This document shows positions 19,337-27,652 of a DNA stretch of 64,000 nt, piece after piece; within the stretch, counting starts at the first letter, position 1; each line of letters opens with the position of its first letter. Both the position numbers and the translations under genes were made by a program. Origin of the DNA: Deltaproteobacteria bacterium (lineage in GTDB: Bacteria; Myxococcota; UBA727; VGSZ01); contig JADZDP010000105.1 in NCBI GenBank assembly GCA_020850995.1, positions 31,515 to 95,514 on the forward strand. Reading direction: 5' to 3'. The notes beneath the pieces are model-generated. The model made no database searches. It saw only the letters and a program-made list of their open reading frames with translations, and was not told the DNA's origin.

Positions 19337-19358
19337 GGCGCCCCTTGCCAGGGGCGCC
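19337..19358 (+). promoter_or_regulatory. stem-loop between infC and rpmI
   Basis: A perfect 9-bp GC stem (19337-19345 with 19350-19358, loop of 4) begins 4 bp after the infC stop. No T-run follows, so it is more likely an mRNA processing, attenuation or L20-type control structure than a terminator. Confidence 0.45.
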
Positions 19359-19429
19359 CCGTCGGCTACAAGGAGCGCTCCCGCTTTCCCTCGAATCGGG
19401 ACCGTCGTGAGACGCTCCACAGGTGACCC

Positions 19430-19648
19430 ATGGCTCAGAAGCAGCGCAAGAACCCGAAGATGAAGACCAACCGCGCCGCCGCCAAGCGCTTCAAGAAGAC
19501 CGGTACCGGCTTGGTGGTCTACTCGCCCGAGGGTCACCGCCACGGCCTCTCGAACAAGAGCCGCAAGCACAACCGCAAGCTCAAGGCCTCGCGCACGATG
19601 TCGAAGGGCGATCAGCGCCTGGTGAACCGGCTCATCCCCTACCTCTGA
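19430..19648 (+). CDS. rpmI: 50S ribosomal protein L35 (bL35)
   Basis: 72 residues, highly basic and full length for bL35. Diagnostic text includes KMKTNRAAAKRFKKTGTG near the N-terminus, SRKHNRKLKASRTMS in the middle and a C-terminus ending in a hydrophobic residue (LIPYL). It sits between infC and rplT as in most bacteria. The ATG follows a weak Shine-Dalgarno (CAGGTG). Confidence 0.97.
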   Translation: MAQKQRKNPKMKTNRAAAKRFKKTGTGLVVYSPEGHRHGLSNKSRKHNRKLKASRTMSKGDQRLVNRLIPYL

Positions 19649-19772
19649 ATCGTGGCACGGGCGCGGGTGACACTCACCGAAGGGTGATTGCCGCTTCGCG
19701 CTCCCGGGCCAACAGCCGCGCCGCTGGCGCACGCTGGATCGAACGCTTCTTTTTTTTGCTTCGGAGTACGTC

Positions 19773-20120
19773 ATGGCTCGTGTGAAGGGTGGACCGAAGA
19801 CGCGTCGTCGTCACAAGCGCGTCCTCAAGATGGCGAAGGGGTACTACGGGACCCGCCGCACCATGTTCTACATCGCCAACGAGACGGTCGAGCGCGCGCT
19901 CGCCTTCGCGTTCCGCGATCGCAAGGTCAACAAGCGCGACTTCCGCAAGCTGTGGACCGTGCGCATCAACGCTGCCGTGCGGCCGCTCGGCATGAGCTAC
20001 AGCACCTTCATTGCGGCGCTCAAGAAGAAGAACGTGGGGCTCGACCGCCGCGTGCTCGCCTTCTTGGCGGTGAGCGACCCGGCGGCGTTCGCGTCGGTCG
20101 TCACCTTCGTCAAGACCTGA
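19773..20120 (+). CDS. rplT: 50S ribosomal protein L20 (bL20)
   Basis: 115 residues, normal length. Typical sequence: MARVKGGPKTRRRHKRVLK, then AKGYYGTRRTMFYIANE and FRDRKVNKRDFRKLW. L20 binds 23S rRNA early in 50S assembly and in many bacteria represses the infC-rpmI-rplT message; the hairpins upstream are candidates for that control. CGGAGTACGTC precedes the ATG, giving a good ribosome site. Confidence 0.97.
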   Translation: MARVKGGPKTRRRHKRVLKMAKGYYGTRRTMFYIANETVERALAFAFRDRKVNKRDFRKLWTVRINAAVRPLGMSYSTFIAALKKKNVGLDRRVLAFLAVSDPAAFASVVTFVKT

Positions 20121-20132
20121 GCTGTTCGAGGG

Positions 20133-20175
20133 GATCGCGGCGCGCTCCTCGGACGACGAGGAGGGCGCCGCGATC
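20133..20175 (+). terminator. long hairpin between rplT and pheS (terminator or attenuator)
   Basis: Two 19-nt arms (20133-20151 and 20157-20175) pair with a single mismatch around a 5-nt loop, 12 bp after the rplT stop. The tail (tgtgttac) is only partly T-rich. It could end the ribosomal-protein message or act as an attenuator for pheST, which in E. coli is controlled by attenuation at this position. No leader peptide rich in Phe codons was found. Confidence 0.55.
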
Positions 20176-20255
20176 TGTGTTACAGCGTGGACCCGTTGCC
20201 ATGAACGTGACCGGCGACCATCAACGCAACTGGTCTCCGCTGTAAGGACGGCCCC

Positions 20256-21323
20256 GTGACCCTCGCCGAGATCGAACAGATCCTCCAGCGCAGCGTCGAC
20301 CAGGCGCTGAGCGCGCTGGGCGCGGCCACGACCGCCGACGAGCTCGAGCACAGCCGCGTGCACTACCTTGGGCAAAAGGGCTTCCTCACCCAGGCGAAGA
20401 AGAGCGTGGGGCAGCTCGCCACGGTCGACGACAAGAAGCAGGCCGGCAAGCTCGTGAACGAGGCCGACGCCCGTTTGCGCAAGGCGTACGACGACCACAA
20501 GGAGCGCATCGAGGCGGCGCTGCGCGAGGCGGAGCTGGCCGAGCGCTGGGACGTGACCTTGCCCGGCCGGCGCTCGCTGCGTGGCAAGCGGCACCCGCTG
20601 ACCATGACCGCCGACGACATCCTCGACGTACTCGGCTCGCTCGGCTTCATGCGCGCCGAAGGGCCCGAGATCGAGCACGACTGGTACAACTTCGAGGCGC
20701 TCAACATGCCGCGCGAGCACCCCGCGCGCGACATGCAAGACACCTTCTATATCGATGACGACGTGGTGTTGCGCACGCACACCAGCCCGGTGCAGGTGCG
20801 CGCCATGCTGGCGTTGGCGCGGCCGCCCATCCGCGTGGCGTGCTACGGCCGCGTGTACCGGAACGACCACGACATCACGCACTCGCCCATGTTTCACCAG
20901 GTGGAGGGCCTGTACGTCGACGAGACCGTGACCTTCGGCGACCTCAAGGGCACCCTGCAAGTGTTCGTCGAGCGCATCTTTGGTGCGCGCTCCAAGGTGC
21001 GGCTGCGGCCGAGCTTCTTCCCCTTCACCGAGCCCTCGGTCGAGGTCGATCTCTCGTGCTTCTCCTGCGGCGGCAGCGGCAGCGGAGGTGCGGCCCTTGG
21101 CGACGACGGGCGCTGCCGCCTGTGCAAGGCCACGGGCTGGATCGAGATCATGGGCGCGGGCATGGTCGATCCGGAGGTGCTGCGCTTCGGCGGCCTCGAT
21201 CCAGACAAGCTCACCGGCTTCGCCTTCGGCATCGGCGTCGAGCGCGTCGCCATGCTGCGCTGGGGCGTCCCCGACATCCGCCTCTTCTTCGAGAACGATC
21301 GGCGCTTCCTCCAACAGTTCTGA
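20256..21323 (+). CDS. pheS: phenylalanyl-tRNA synthetase alpha subunit
   Basis: 355 residues from a GTG start. Catalytic subunit of the (alpha-beta)2 enzyme that charges tRNA-Phe. The N-terminal coiled coil (about 1-95) is followed by class II motif 1 (FMRAEGPEIEHDWYNFEALN), motif 2 (RVYRNDHDITHSPMFHQVEG) and motif 3 (GIGVERVAMLRWGVPDIR). The loop before motif 3 carries two Cys pairs (CFSCGGSG...CRLCKATG), a usual feature of bacterial PheS. pheT follows after 15 bp. Confidence 0.97.
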   Translation: MTLAEIEQILQRSVDQALSALGAATTADELEHSRVHYLGQKGFLTQAKKSVGQLATVDDKKQAGKLVNEADARLRKAYDDHKERIEAALREAELAERWDVTLPGRRSLRGKRHPLTMTADDILDVLGSLGFMRAEGPEIEHDWYNFEALNMPREHPARDMQDTFYIDDDVVLRTHTSPVQVRAMLALARPPIRVACYGRVYRNDHDITHSPMFHQVEGLYVDETVTFGDLKGTLQVFVERIFGARSKVRLRPSFFPFTEPSVEVDLSCFSCGGSGSGGAALGDDGRCRLCKATGWIEIMGAGMVDPEVLRFGGLDPDKLTGFAFGIGVERVAMLRWGVPDIRLFFENDRRFLQQF

Positions 21324-21338
21324 TCCCCAGGTGCTTGC

Positions 21339-23924
21339 ATGCGCGTCTCCATGAGCTGGCTCACCGAGCTCGTCGAGCTCCCCAAGGGGACCACGTCCGC
21401 GCAGGTGGCGGAGCGCCTGACCGCCGTGGGCCTCGAGGTGGAGGCGGTGGAGGACCTGGCAGCACCCCTCGCCGGCGTCGTGGTCGCGCGCGTGGCCGCC
21501 GTGGAGCCGCATCCGCAGGCCGACAAGCTGCGCGTGTGCACGGTCGAGGCAGGCGGCGCGCCGCTGACGGTGGTGTGCGGCGCCGCCAACGTCGAGGCCG
21601 GGGCGCGCGTGCTGCTCGCCACCGTGGGGGCGGTGCTGCCCGGCGGCAAGGCCATCAGCGCGACCGCCATCCGCGGCGTGCAGAGCCAAGGCATGCTGTG
21701 CTCGGCGCAAGAGCTTGGGCTGCCGTTCTCCACCGACGGGCTCTTGCTCCTCGACGACAAACAGGCGCCTGGCACGCCGGCCGCCGTGGCGCTCGGACGC
21801 GAGGACACGGTGTTCACGTTGGGGGTGACCCCGAACCGCCCCGACGCGCTCTCGCACCTCGGCGTCGCGCGCGAGCTTGCCGCTGCCATGCGCGTGCGCC
21901 TGCGCGCCGCGCCTCCCACCTGTCCCGAGCGCGCCGGCCCCGTCGACGACCTCGCCGCGGTGACCATCGAAGACCCCGAAGGCTGCCCGCGCTATGCCTG
22001 CCGGGTCATCGAGGGCGTGGTGGTTTCGCCGTCGCCGTTGTGGCTGGTGATGCGCCTGGCCGCGTGCGGCGTGCGCTCGGTCAACAACGTCGTCGACGTG
22101 ACCAATGTGGTGATGATGGAGCGCGGCGTCCCGCTCCATGCCTTCGACTACGACACCATCGGCAAGGTCAAGAACCGCGCGGCCGTCGTGGTGCGCGCGG
22201 CGCGCACCGGTGAGCAGCTCGCGACGCTCGATGGTAAGACGCGCGCGCTCGTCGAGAGTGACCTGGTGATCGCCGACCCCGAGCGCGCCATTGCGCTGGC
22301 GGGGGTCATGGGTGGCGCTGACACCGAGGTGGGCGCGGGCACCACGCGCGTGCTGCTCGAGTGCGCGAGCTTCGCGCCCGCGCGGGTGCGCAAGACCGCG
22401 CGCCGCCTGGCACTGCACTCGGAGGCGAGCCACCGCTTCGAGCGCGGCTGTGACCCGAACGGCGTGGTGGCGTCGCTCGACCGAGCCGCGGCGCTGGTCG
22501 CTGAGCTGTCGTTCGACGCCACCAAGGGTCCCGAGCGCCCCGGCACCGGCGTGCACAACGTCAGCGGCGGTCGCGTGGCACGCGGCGTCGTGGACGTGGC
22601 GCCGAAGAAGGTGGCGCCCGCGGTGGTGGCGCTGCGTCCCAAGCGCGCGGCGCAGCTCCTCGGGCTGCCCGCCAAGGTCGTCGACGAGGCCACCATCTCG
22701 AAGCTCTTGCTCTCCATCGGCCTCGAGGTCGACGGGCGCGACGCCGAGGCGCTGCGCTTTCGTGTGCCCACCTTCCGCCCCGATCTGACGCGCGAGGTCG
22801 ACCTGATCGAGGAGCTGTTGCGCCTCCTCGGTACCGACGCTGTGCCCTCGACCTTGCCGGCGCGGGCCTCGGAGGCAGAGGGCCTGTACGACCCGCGGCG
22901 TCATCGCGTGGTGCAGGCGGTGCGCGGCGCCCTCGAGATCGCCGGCTTCGACGAGGCCGTCAACCTCGCCTTCCTGGCGCCATCAGCCCTCGACCCCTTC
23001 GACGGCGGCGACGTGGCCGGCCGCATCACCGTGGGCAACCCGCTCGGCGAAGAGATGAGCGTGATGCGGCGGACCCTCTTGCCCGGGCTGCTCGCCAACG
23101 CCGCCACCAACCACCGGCGCCAGGTGCTCGACGTGCGCCTCTACGAGGTGGCGGCGGTGTTCCTTGGTCGTAGCCCGTCGGGCAGGGCCCCGCAGCGCGA
23201 GCGCGACGGGGCCGCCGGCGGCGACGCCTGGGCGCGCGAGGTCCCGCGCCTCGCCGGCGTTGCCACCGGTGAGCGCAGCGGCTTGGGCTTCGATGTCGAG
23301 CGCGCCGCGGTCGACTTCTACGACGCCCGCGGCGCCGTCGAGCAGATCCTCGAGGCGGTGGGCGTGGCCTGCCACGGACCTGCGTCGCCGGTGTCGTTCG
23401 TGGCCGCCGACGATCGCTACCCCTTCCTGCACCCGCGCGCCCGCGCCGAGGTGTGGGTCGCGCGCAAGCCGGGAGAGGGGGCCGCCACCAAGAGCTTCGT
23501 GGGGGTGGTGGGCGAGGTTCATCCCGACCTCGCGCGGCGTTACCAGCTCAAGGCCCGCGCGGTGGCCTTCGAGCTCGACATCGAGACCTTGGCGCGGGTG
23601 GCCGGCGATCGGCAGCGGGTCAAGCCGCTGCCGCGCTTCCCGTCGGTGCGCCGGGATCTGGCGCTGGTGCTCGACGACAAGGTGACGGCCGCGGAGCTGT
23701 GCGCACGCTTGCACGACAACGGGGCCGTGCGCGGCATCCTCGAGACCCTCGAGGTGTTCGACGTGTACCGCGGCGCCGGCATCCCTGCGGGCAAGCGCTC
23801 CATCGCACTGGCGCTCACGCTGCGCGCCCAGGATCGCACCCTCACCGACGACGAGGTCGCGCGCGCAACCAGTGTGCTCCTCGAGGACGCGCGCGCCCAC
23901 TTCGGCGCCGAGGTCCGTGGCTGA
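21339..23924 (+). CDS. pheT: phenylalanyl-tRNA synthetase beta subunit
   Basis: 861 residues, at the long end for the family. Domains in order: the N-terminal EMAP/tRNA-binding domain (about 40-150; VEPHPQADKLRVCTVEAG), B3/B4 editing domain (VRSVNNVVDVTNVVMMERG, HSEASHRFERGCDPN), B5, the inactive synthetase-like core (EVDLIEELLRLLGTDAVPS) and the C-terminal ferredoxin-fold anticodon-binding domain (PRFPSVRRDLALVLDD, SIALALTLRAQDRTLTDDEV). Directly follows pheS. The editing residues look intact. Confidence 0.97.
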   Translation: MRVSMSWLTELVELPKGTTSAQVAERLTAVGLEVEAVEDLAAPLAGVVVARVAAVEPHPQADKLRVCTVEAGGAPLTVVCGAANVEAGARVLLATVGAVLPGGKAISATAIRGVQSQGMLCSAQELGLPFSTDGLLLLDDKQAPGTPAAVALGREDTVFTLGVTPNRPDALSHLGVARELAAAMRVRLRAAPPTCPERAGPVDDLAAVTIEDPEGCPRYACRVIEGVVVSPSPLWLVMRLAACGVRSVNNVVDVTNVVMMERGVPLHAFDYDTIGKVKNRAAVVVRAARTGEQLATLDGKTRALVESDLVIADPERAIALAGVMGGADTEVGAGTTRVLLECASFAPARVRKTARRLALHSEASHRFERGCDPNGVVASLDRAAALVAELSFDATKGPERPGTGVHNVSGGRVARGVVDVAPKKVAPAVVALRPKRAAQLLGLPAKVVDEATISKLLLSIGLEVDGRDAEALRFRVPTFRPDLTREVDLIEELLRLLGTDAVPSTLPARASEAEGLYDPRRHRVVQAVRGALEIAGFDEAVNLAFLAPSALDPFDGGDVAGRITVGNPLGEEMSVMRRTLLPGLLANAATNHRRQVLDVRLYEVAAVFLGRSPSGRAPQRERDGAAGGDAWAREVPRLAGVATGERSGLGFDVERAAVDFYDARGAVEQILEAVGVACHGPASPVSFVAADDRYPFLHPRARAEVWVARKPGEGAATKSFVGVVGEVHPDLARRYQLKARAVAFELDIETLARVAGDRQRVKPLPRFPSVRRDLALVLDDKVTAAELCARLHDNGAVRGILETLEVFDVYRGAGIPAGKRSIALALTLRAQDRTLTDDEVARATSVLLEDARAHFGAEVRG

Positions 23925-23938
23925 GGGCGGGGGCAGAG

Positions 23939-24193
23939 GTGACGCCGCAGCTGCGCGCCCGGATCCGGAACGTCGCCGTCGTGGGGCTGGTGCTCGCGGC
24001 CGGCGCCGGCGTGGGGTGGTGGGCGACCAGGCCCGCACAGGTGCGCGGGCGCGAGGAGACGCGCCAGGATCGGCTCGACGCGCGCTTCGACGACGCGTTC
24101 GGCGAGAAGACCGCTGCACCGCCGCCACGGACCCTCGACGCGGGCCCGGTGTTGTTGGATGATGCCCAGACGCACTTGGCTCCCGATCGCTGA
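23939..24193 (+). CDS. small single-pass membrane protein, unknown
   Basis: 84 residues from a GTG with a G-rich upstream stretch, 14 bp after pheT. It has one predicted membrane helix (about 12-30, VAVVGLVLAAGAGVGWW), positive residues before it and a charged, soluble tail with a Pro stretch. The third-codon-position GC bias fits coding. No family recognised. It is read in the pheT-ihfA direction and is probably part of the operon; the main doubt is that the frame is also open upstream in overlap with pheT. Confidence 0.5.
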   Translation: MTPQLRARIRNVAVVGLVLAAGAGVGWWATRPAQVRGREETRQDRLDARFDDAFGEKTAAPPPRTLDAGPVLLDDAQTHLAPDR

Positions 24194-24270
24194 GCGCAGG
24201 CAAGGGCAGGCAGTAGGCTCGGACGCTGGTTGACGACGGACGGTTCGCCCCACGTTGCAGGTCCACCGAG

Positions 24271-24352
24271 GACGACGCAGGAAGAGCCAGGGACGACGCA
24301 GGAAGAGCCAGGGACGACGGCAGGAAGAGCCAGGAACGACGCAGGAGCAGCG
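24271..24352 (+). repeat. 21-bp tandem repeats carrying Shine-Dalgarno-like cores upstream of ihfA
   Basis: Units at 24271-24291 and 24292-24312 are identical 21-mers, 24313-24334 is a 22-nt variant with one inserted base, and 24335-24352 is a partial fourth copy ending at the ihfA start codon. Each unit holds CAGGAAGAG or CAGGAG; the last supplies the ribosome site (AGGAG, 6 bp before ATG). Confidence 0.85.
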
Positions 24353-24733
24353 ATGGCCACGAGCGCAGCACCCACGGCATCGGCAGCCAACGACACGCGA
24401 AGCGAGGGCGACGCGAGCACCGTGACCAAGGCCGATCTCATCGAGGCGGTGTACACGAAGGTCGGCTTCTCGAAGAAGGAGTCGAGCGAGATCGTCGAGC
24501 GCATCCTCGAGACCATGAAGGCGACGCTCGCCCGCGGCGAGAAGCTCAAGGTGTCGGGCTTCGGCAAGTTCGAGGTGCGGCACAAGAACACGCGGCGCGG
24601 CCGCAACCCGCAGACCAACAAGGAGCTGCAGATCCCCGCGCATCGCGTGGTGGCGTTCAAGCCGAGCCAGGTGTTGAAGGCGGCCATCGCGGGCGAGTCG
24701 CTGGCCGGTGTCTCCGACGACGATCTCGACTAG
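24353..24733 (+). CDS. ihfA: integration host factor alpha / HU-family DNA-binding protein
   Basis: 126 residues from the ATG at 24353, picked because the AGGAG site precedes it and the frame upstream is only the tandem repeat. The HU/IHF fold spans about 25-117: VTKADLIEAVYTKVGFSKKES, the GFGKFEVRHKNTRRGRNPQT beta-arm with the intercalating Pro, and AFKPSQVLKAAI. An Ala/Ser/Thr-rich N-terminal extension of about 24 residues is unusual. The place after pheT is that of ihfA in E. coli and many delta-proteobacteria. IHF bends DNA and commonly assists sigma-54 promoters, of which two activators are encoded here. Confidence 0.9.
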   Translation: MATSAAPTASAANDTRSEGDASTVTKADLIEAVYTKVGFSKKESSEIVERILETMKATLARGEKLKVSGFGKFEVRHKNTRRGRNPQTNKELQIPAHRVVAFKPSQVLKAAIAGESLAGVSDDDLD

Positions 24734-24759
24734 TGCTCACCGGCGGAGGTTGTCAGCGG

Positions 24760-24912
24760 ATGATCGCGACGTGGATTCTCGACGAGGGCGAGGAGCACCG
24801 CACGGCCATGCCGGTGGTATGGACCGAGGACGCGACGATGGCGTCGTCGAGACGGCCGAGCGAGCGCCGCTCAGAACCTGTGCCGGGGAAGCGCTGGAGG
24901 CCGTGCCCGTGA
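24760..24912 (+). CDS. possible 50-residue ORF between ihfA and merR
   Basis: The 308-bp gap 24734-25041 contains no long gene. A short ATG frame (24760-24912) has GGAGG about 13 bp upstream and begins MIATWILDEGEEHRTAMPVVW, with third-position GC bias in the first half only. It could be a small protein, a degraded gene or chance. No family recognised. Confidence 0.25.
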   Translation: MIATWILDEGEEHRTAMPVVWTEDATMASSRRPSERRSEPVPGKRWRPCP

Positions 24913-25041
24913 TGTCGCCGCCGGCCATCTCCGCACCCGCTTCGCCGATCGCGGAAGCGCCCACGTCCGTAGGGAATGGCGCGCTCGATGGAGCACCGTT
25001 GGTCCCGCACGACCCTGGGGTCAGACCCACGGAGGGCAGCC

Positions 25042-25758
25042 ATGGCCGCCGATGAGATGGGCGCCCCCCGACGCCCTGTGCTGCCGGAGAAGAAGTATTT
25101 CAAGATCGGCGAAGTCGCCGACCTGGTCGGCGTGGAGCCCCACGTGCTGCGCTACTGGGAGACGCAATTCCCCCAGGTGCGGCCGCACAAGGCCCGGAGC
25201 GGCCATCGCCTCTATCGCCGGCGTGAGGTGGAGACCTTGCTCGCGATCCGAGAGCTCCTGCACGTGCAGCGCTTCACCATCGCCGGTGCGCGCCAGGCGC
25301 TGCGTCAGGCGGGCGGCGTCTCGTCGCTGTTGCCGCGCTTCTTCGACCTCCCCGGCGCCGACGGGGCGTCGCCGCCCACGCCGCGATCCACAGAGGCAGC
25401 GGCAGACCCGTTGACGGAAGACGGCGACGGCCTCGACGCCACCGATCCAGACGGCGCCCCAGCGGAGGGCGAGCTCGCGGCGATGGAGGCCGTCGGCCTC
25501 GAGCCCGACGCGCTGCGTGCCGCCCTCTCGCGAGAGCAGGCGGAGCTCCATGCGCGGCACGGCGTGGTCGAGGTCGAGGTCGAGGTGAGCGACGATGAGG
25601 CGATGACGACCGTCCCGGTGCGGCCCCTGGCGGCGCGCGGCTCGCTGTCGCTCGGTCCGGCGCGACGCGCGCTCGTGGAGGGTGCCCTCGCGGACGCGCG
25701 CATGATCCTGGCCCTGCTCGACCGTGAGGATCAAAGAGACCGGCGCGCGCTGATCTAG
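25042..25758 (+). CDS. MerR-family transcriptional regulator
   Basis: 238 residues from the ATG at 25042 (GGAGGG 5 bp upstream). The MerR winged helix-turn-helix is at about 18-85: YFKIGEVADLVGVEPHVLRYWE, then RSGHRLYRRREVETLLAIRELL and the second helix pair RFTIAGARQALR. After it come a long acidic, Ala-rich linker and a C-terminal helix (RRALVEGALADARMILALLDRE). No Cys metal-binding site is present, so it is not a metal sensor of the MerR/CueR type. The pheT-ihfA-merR order is conserved in delta-proteobacteria; the target is unknown. Confidence 0.9.
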   Translation: MAADEMGAPRRPVLPEKKYFKIGEVADLVGVEPHVLRYWETQFPQVRPHKARSGHRLYRRREVETLLAIRELLHVQRFTIAGARQALRQAGGVSSLLPRFFDLPGADGASPPTPRSTEAAADPLTEDGDGLDATDPDGAPAEGELAAMEAVGLEPDALRAALSREQAELHARHGVVEVEVEVSDDEAMTTVPVRPLAARGSLSLGPARRALVEGALADARMILALLDREDQRDRRALI

Positions 25759-25812
25759 CGGCTGCCGAAGCGCGGCCAAGCTCGTACCACTCCCAGGTTC
25801 CCCGACTGCACC

Positions 25813-26730
25813 TTGGCGATCTACGACAGACTCCCGACCACAGTACGGCTCATGGAGGTGGGCCCGCGTGACGGGCTGCAGAATGAGCCCGCCGTCGTGG
25901 AGACGCGCGCCAAGCTCGCCTTCATCGAGGCGCTCGTTGGCGCCGGGCTCACGCGCATCGAGATCACCGCCTTCGTCAACCCGCGCTGGATCCCGGCGCT
26001 CGCCGACCAGGCCGAGGTGGCTCGGGGCGCGCGCGCGCACCCGGGTGTGCGCTACGCGGCATTGGTGCCGAACGTGAAAGGCTACGAGGCCGCCACCTCC
26101 AGCGGCGTCCACGAGGTGGCGATCTTCCTCGCGGCCACCGATGGCCACAACCAGAAGAACATCAACTGCAGCACGGCAGAGGCCCTGTCCCGCTACCGCG
26201 AGGTCACGGCGCGCGCGCACGCCGACGGACGGCCCTTTCGCGCGTACGTCTCCTGCGCCTTTGGCTGCCCCTACGAGGGCAAGGTCGCGCCGGGGCGCGT
26301 CGTGGACCTGGTCGGCAAGCTGTTGGCGCTCGGCGCCTACGAGGTGTCCATCGGCGACACCATCGGCGTGGGGAATCCGCGCCAGACCGTCGAGCTGGTG
26401 CGCGCGCTCAAGGACGTGGCCCCGCTCGATCGCCTCGCGCTCCACCTGCACGACACCCGCGGCACCGCGCTCGCGAACATCGCGGCAGCGCTCGACGAGG
26501 GGGTGTGCTCGTTCGACAGCTCCGCCGGCGGGCTCGGTGGCTGTCCTTACGCGCCGGGTGCGTCGGGCAACGTCGCCACCGAGGACCTGGTGTACATGCT
26601 CGAGGGCATGGGCGTGCGGACCGGGGTCGATCTCGACAAGCTCGTTCGGGCCTCACTCGCCCTCGAGGATGCGCTCGGACGGCGCTTGCCGTCGAAGGTG
26701 CTGGCTGCCATGCGGAGCGCATGCGCGTGA
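25813..26730 (+). CDS. mvaB: hydroxymethylglutaryl-CoA lyase
   Basis: 305 residues, full length. Cleaves HMG-CoA to acetoacetate and acetyl-CoA at the end of leucine degradation. The TIM-barrel start VRLMEVGPRDGLQNE holds the metal and catalytic Arg/Asp. SCAFGCPYEGKV matches the family, LHLHDTRGTALAN carries the metal-binding His pair, and the flexible catalytic loop is SSAGGLGGCPYAPGASGNVATED with the active Cys. The start is TTG at 25813 (ATG codons lie only inside the conserved barrel). Other leucine-catabolism genes are not adjacent. The lipoprotein gene downstream overlaps it by 10 bp. Confidence 0.93.
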   Translation: MAIYDRLPTTVRLMEVGPRDGLQNEPAVVETRAKLAFIEALVGAGLTRIEITAFVNPRWIPALADQAEVARGARAHPGVRYAALVPNVKGYEAATSSGVHEVAIFLAATDGHNQKNINCSTAEALSRYREVTARAHADGRPFRAYVSCAFGCPYEGKVAPGRVVDLVGKLLALGAYEVSIGDTIGVGNPRQTVELVRALKDVAPLDRLALHLHDTRGTALANIAAALDEGVCSFDSSAGGLGGCPYAPGASGNVATEDLVYMLEGMGVRTGVDLDKLVRASLALEDALGRRLPSKVLAAMRSACA

Positions 26731-27650
26731 CGCGTGTGCTCACCCTCGCCACGATTGGGACGCTGGCGCTCCTTGCCGGGTGCGAGGGCTGCGTGGCGCG
26801 CGAGGCGTTGCCCGTCCGCAAGGTGCTCGTCGACGTCGACCCACCCGCGGCAGCCGCGGGCGTCGATCGCGAGCTGGTGCGCGGCGTGGTCAATGAGGTG
26901 CTCGGCCGCGCGCGTGGCTTCCGCATGGTCGAGGCCGAGCGCGGCGAGGCGGCGCTCGTGCGCGTGCGTGTGGAGGCCTACCGCTCGGAGGAGCCGAACG
27001 CGACCGAAGCGCGGGCGCGGGGCACCGCCACGCTGACGGTCGAGGTCACCGACGTGCCCGGCGAGAGCGGCGCCGGCTACCGCGGTCACTCGGTGGCCAA
27101 CGCGTCCGGTCGCGTGGAGCCGCGTGCCTTGATCGAGCAGGCGCTGCGCGACGCTCTGGCGCAGGTGCAGATGACGCGCACCGCGGCCGATCTCGACAGC
27201 GCGCAGCTCGTCTCCTGGATCGGCGACCCGCAGGCCTCCGCCGAACAGCGGCACCGCGCGGTGCGCATCCTCGGGTCCCGTCGCGAGCGCTCGGCCACCG
27301 AGGCGCTGGCGCGCGCGCTGCTCGACCGAGAGGACATCGAGCTCTCGCAGCTCGCGCTCGTCGCCATCACCAACATCGGCGATCCTGGGGCGCTCGACGC
27401 CGTCATCGAGTTCTCCGAGCGCCAGCCCGGCCCGGTGCGCAAGCAGTGCATCGAGGCGGTGCGCGCCATGGGGACGCCGCGCGGCCAGGCGTGGCTGTTC
27501 GTGCTGGCGTCGGGCCACCCCGACGACGACGTGCAGGCGCTCGCCGCCGCAGCGCTGGCGGCGCTCGAGAAGCGTGGGCCCTCGGGTCCGGCGGTGGCCG
27601 ACAACGCCACCAGCAGCGCGGCGTCGCCCAAAGACACCGCCGCCCCCTGA
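26721..27650 (+). CDS. HEAT-repeat lipoprotein
   Basis: 309 residues from the ATG at 26721, which overlaps the mvaB end by 10 bp; the frame upstream carries no signal. The signal peptide ends in LLAGC (Cys21) and is followed by EGC. An alpha/beta region (about 33-165, VLVDVDPPAAAAG...LTVEVTDVPG) looks like a periplasmic domain. The C-terminal half has HEAT/Armadillo-like helix pairs (AEQRHRAVRILGSRRERSATEALARALLD, then LSQLALVAITNIGDPGALDAV). It is possibly a scaffold for envelope protein assembly; no closer function is evident. Confidence 0.82.
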   Translation: MRVTRVLTLATIGTLALLAGCEGCVAREALPVRKVLVDVDPPAAAAGVDRELVRGVVNEVLGRARGFRMVEAERGEAALVRVRVEAYRSEEPNATEARARGTATLTVEVTDVPGESGAGYRGHSVANASGRVEPRALIEQALRDALAQVQMTRTAADLDSAQLVSWIGDPQASAEQRHRAVRILGSRRERSATEALARALLDREDIELSQLALVAITNIGDPGALDAVIEFSERQPGPVRKQCIEAVRAMGTPRGQAWLFVLASGHPDDDVQALAAAALAALEKRGPSGPAVADNATSSAASPKDTAAP

Positions 27651-27652
27651 GC

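Noticed and set aside
19674..22904. 1076-codon minus-strand frame opposite rplT-pheS-pheT
   Set aside because: Antisense to three certain genes, Arg/His/Ala-rich with no recognisable domain.
24271..24352. Tandem repeats considered as CRISPR or as an N-terminal extension of IHF
   Set aside because: No spacers, and the 22-nt unit and ribosome site before 24353 argue for a non-coding leader.
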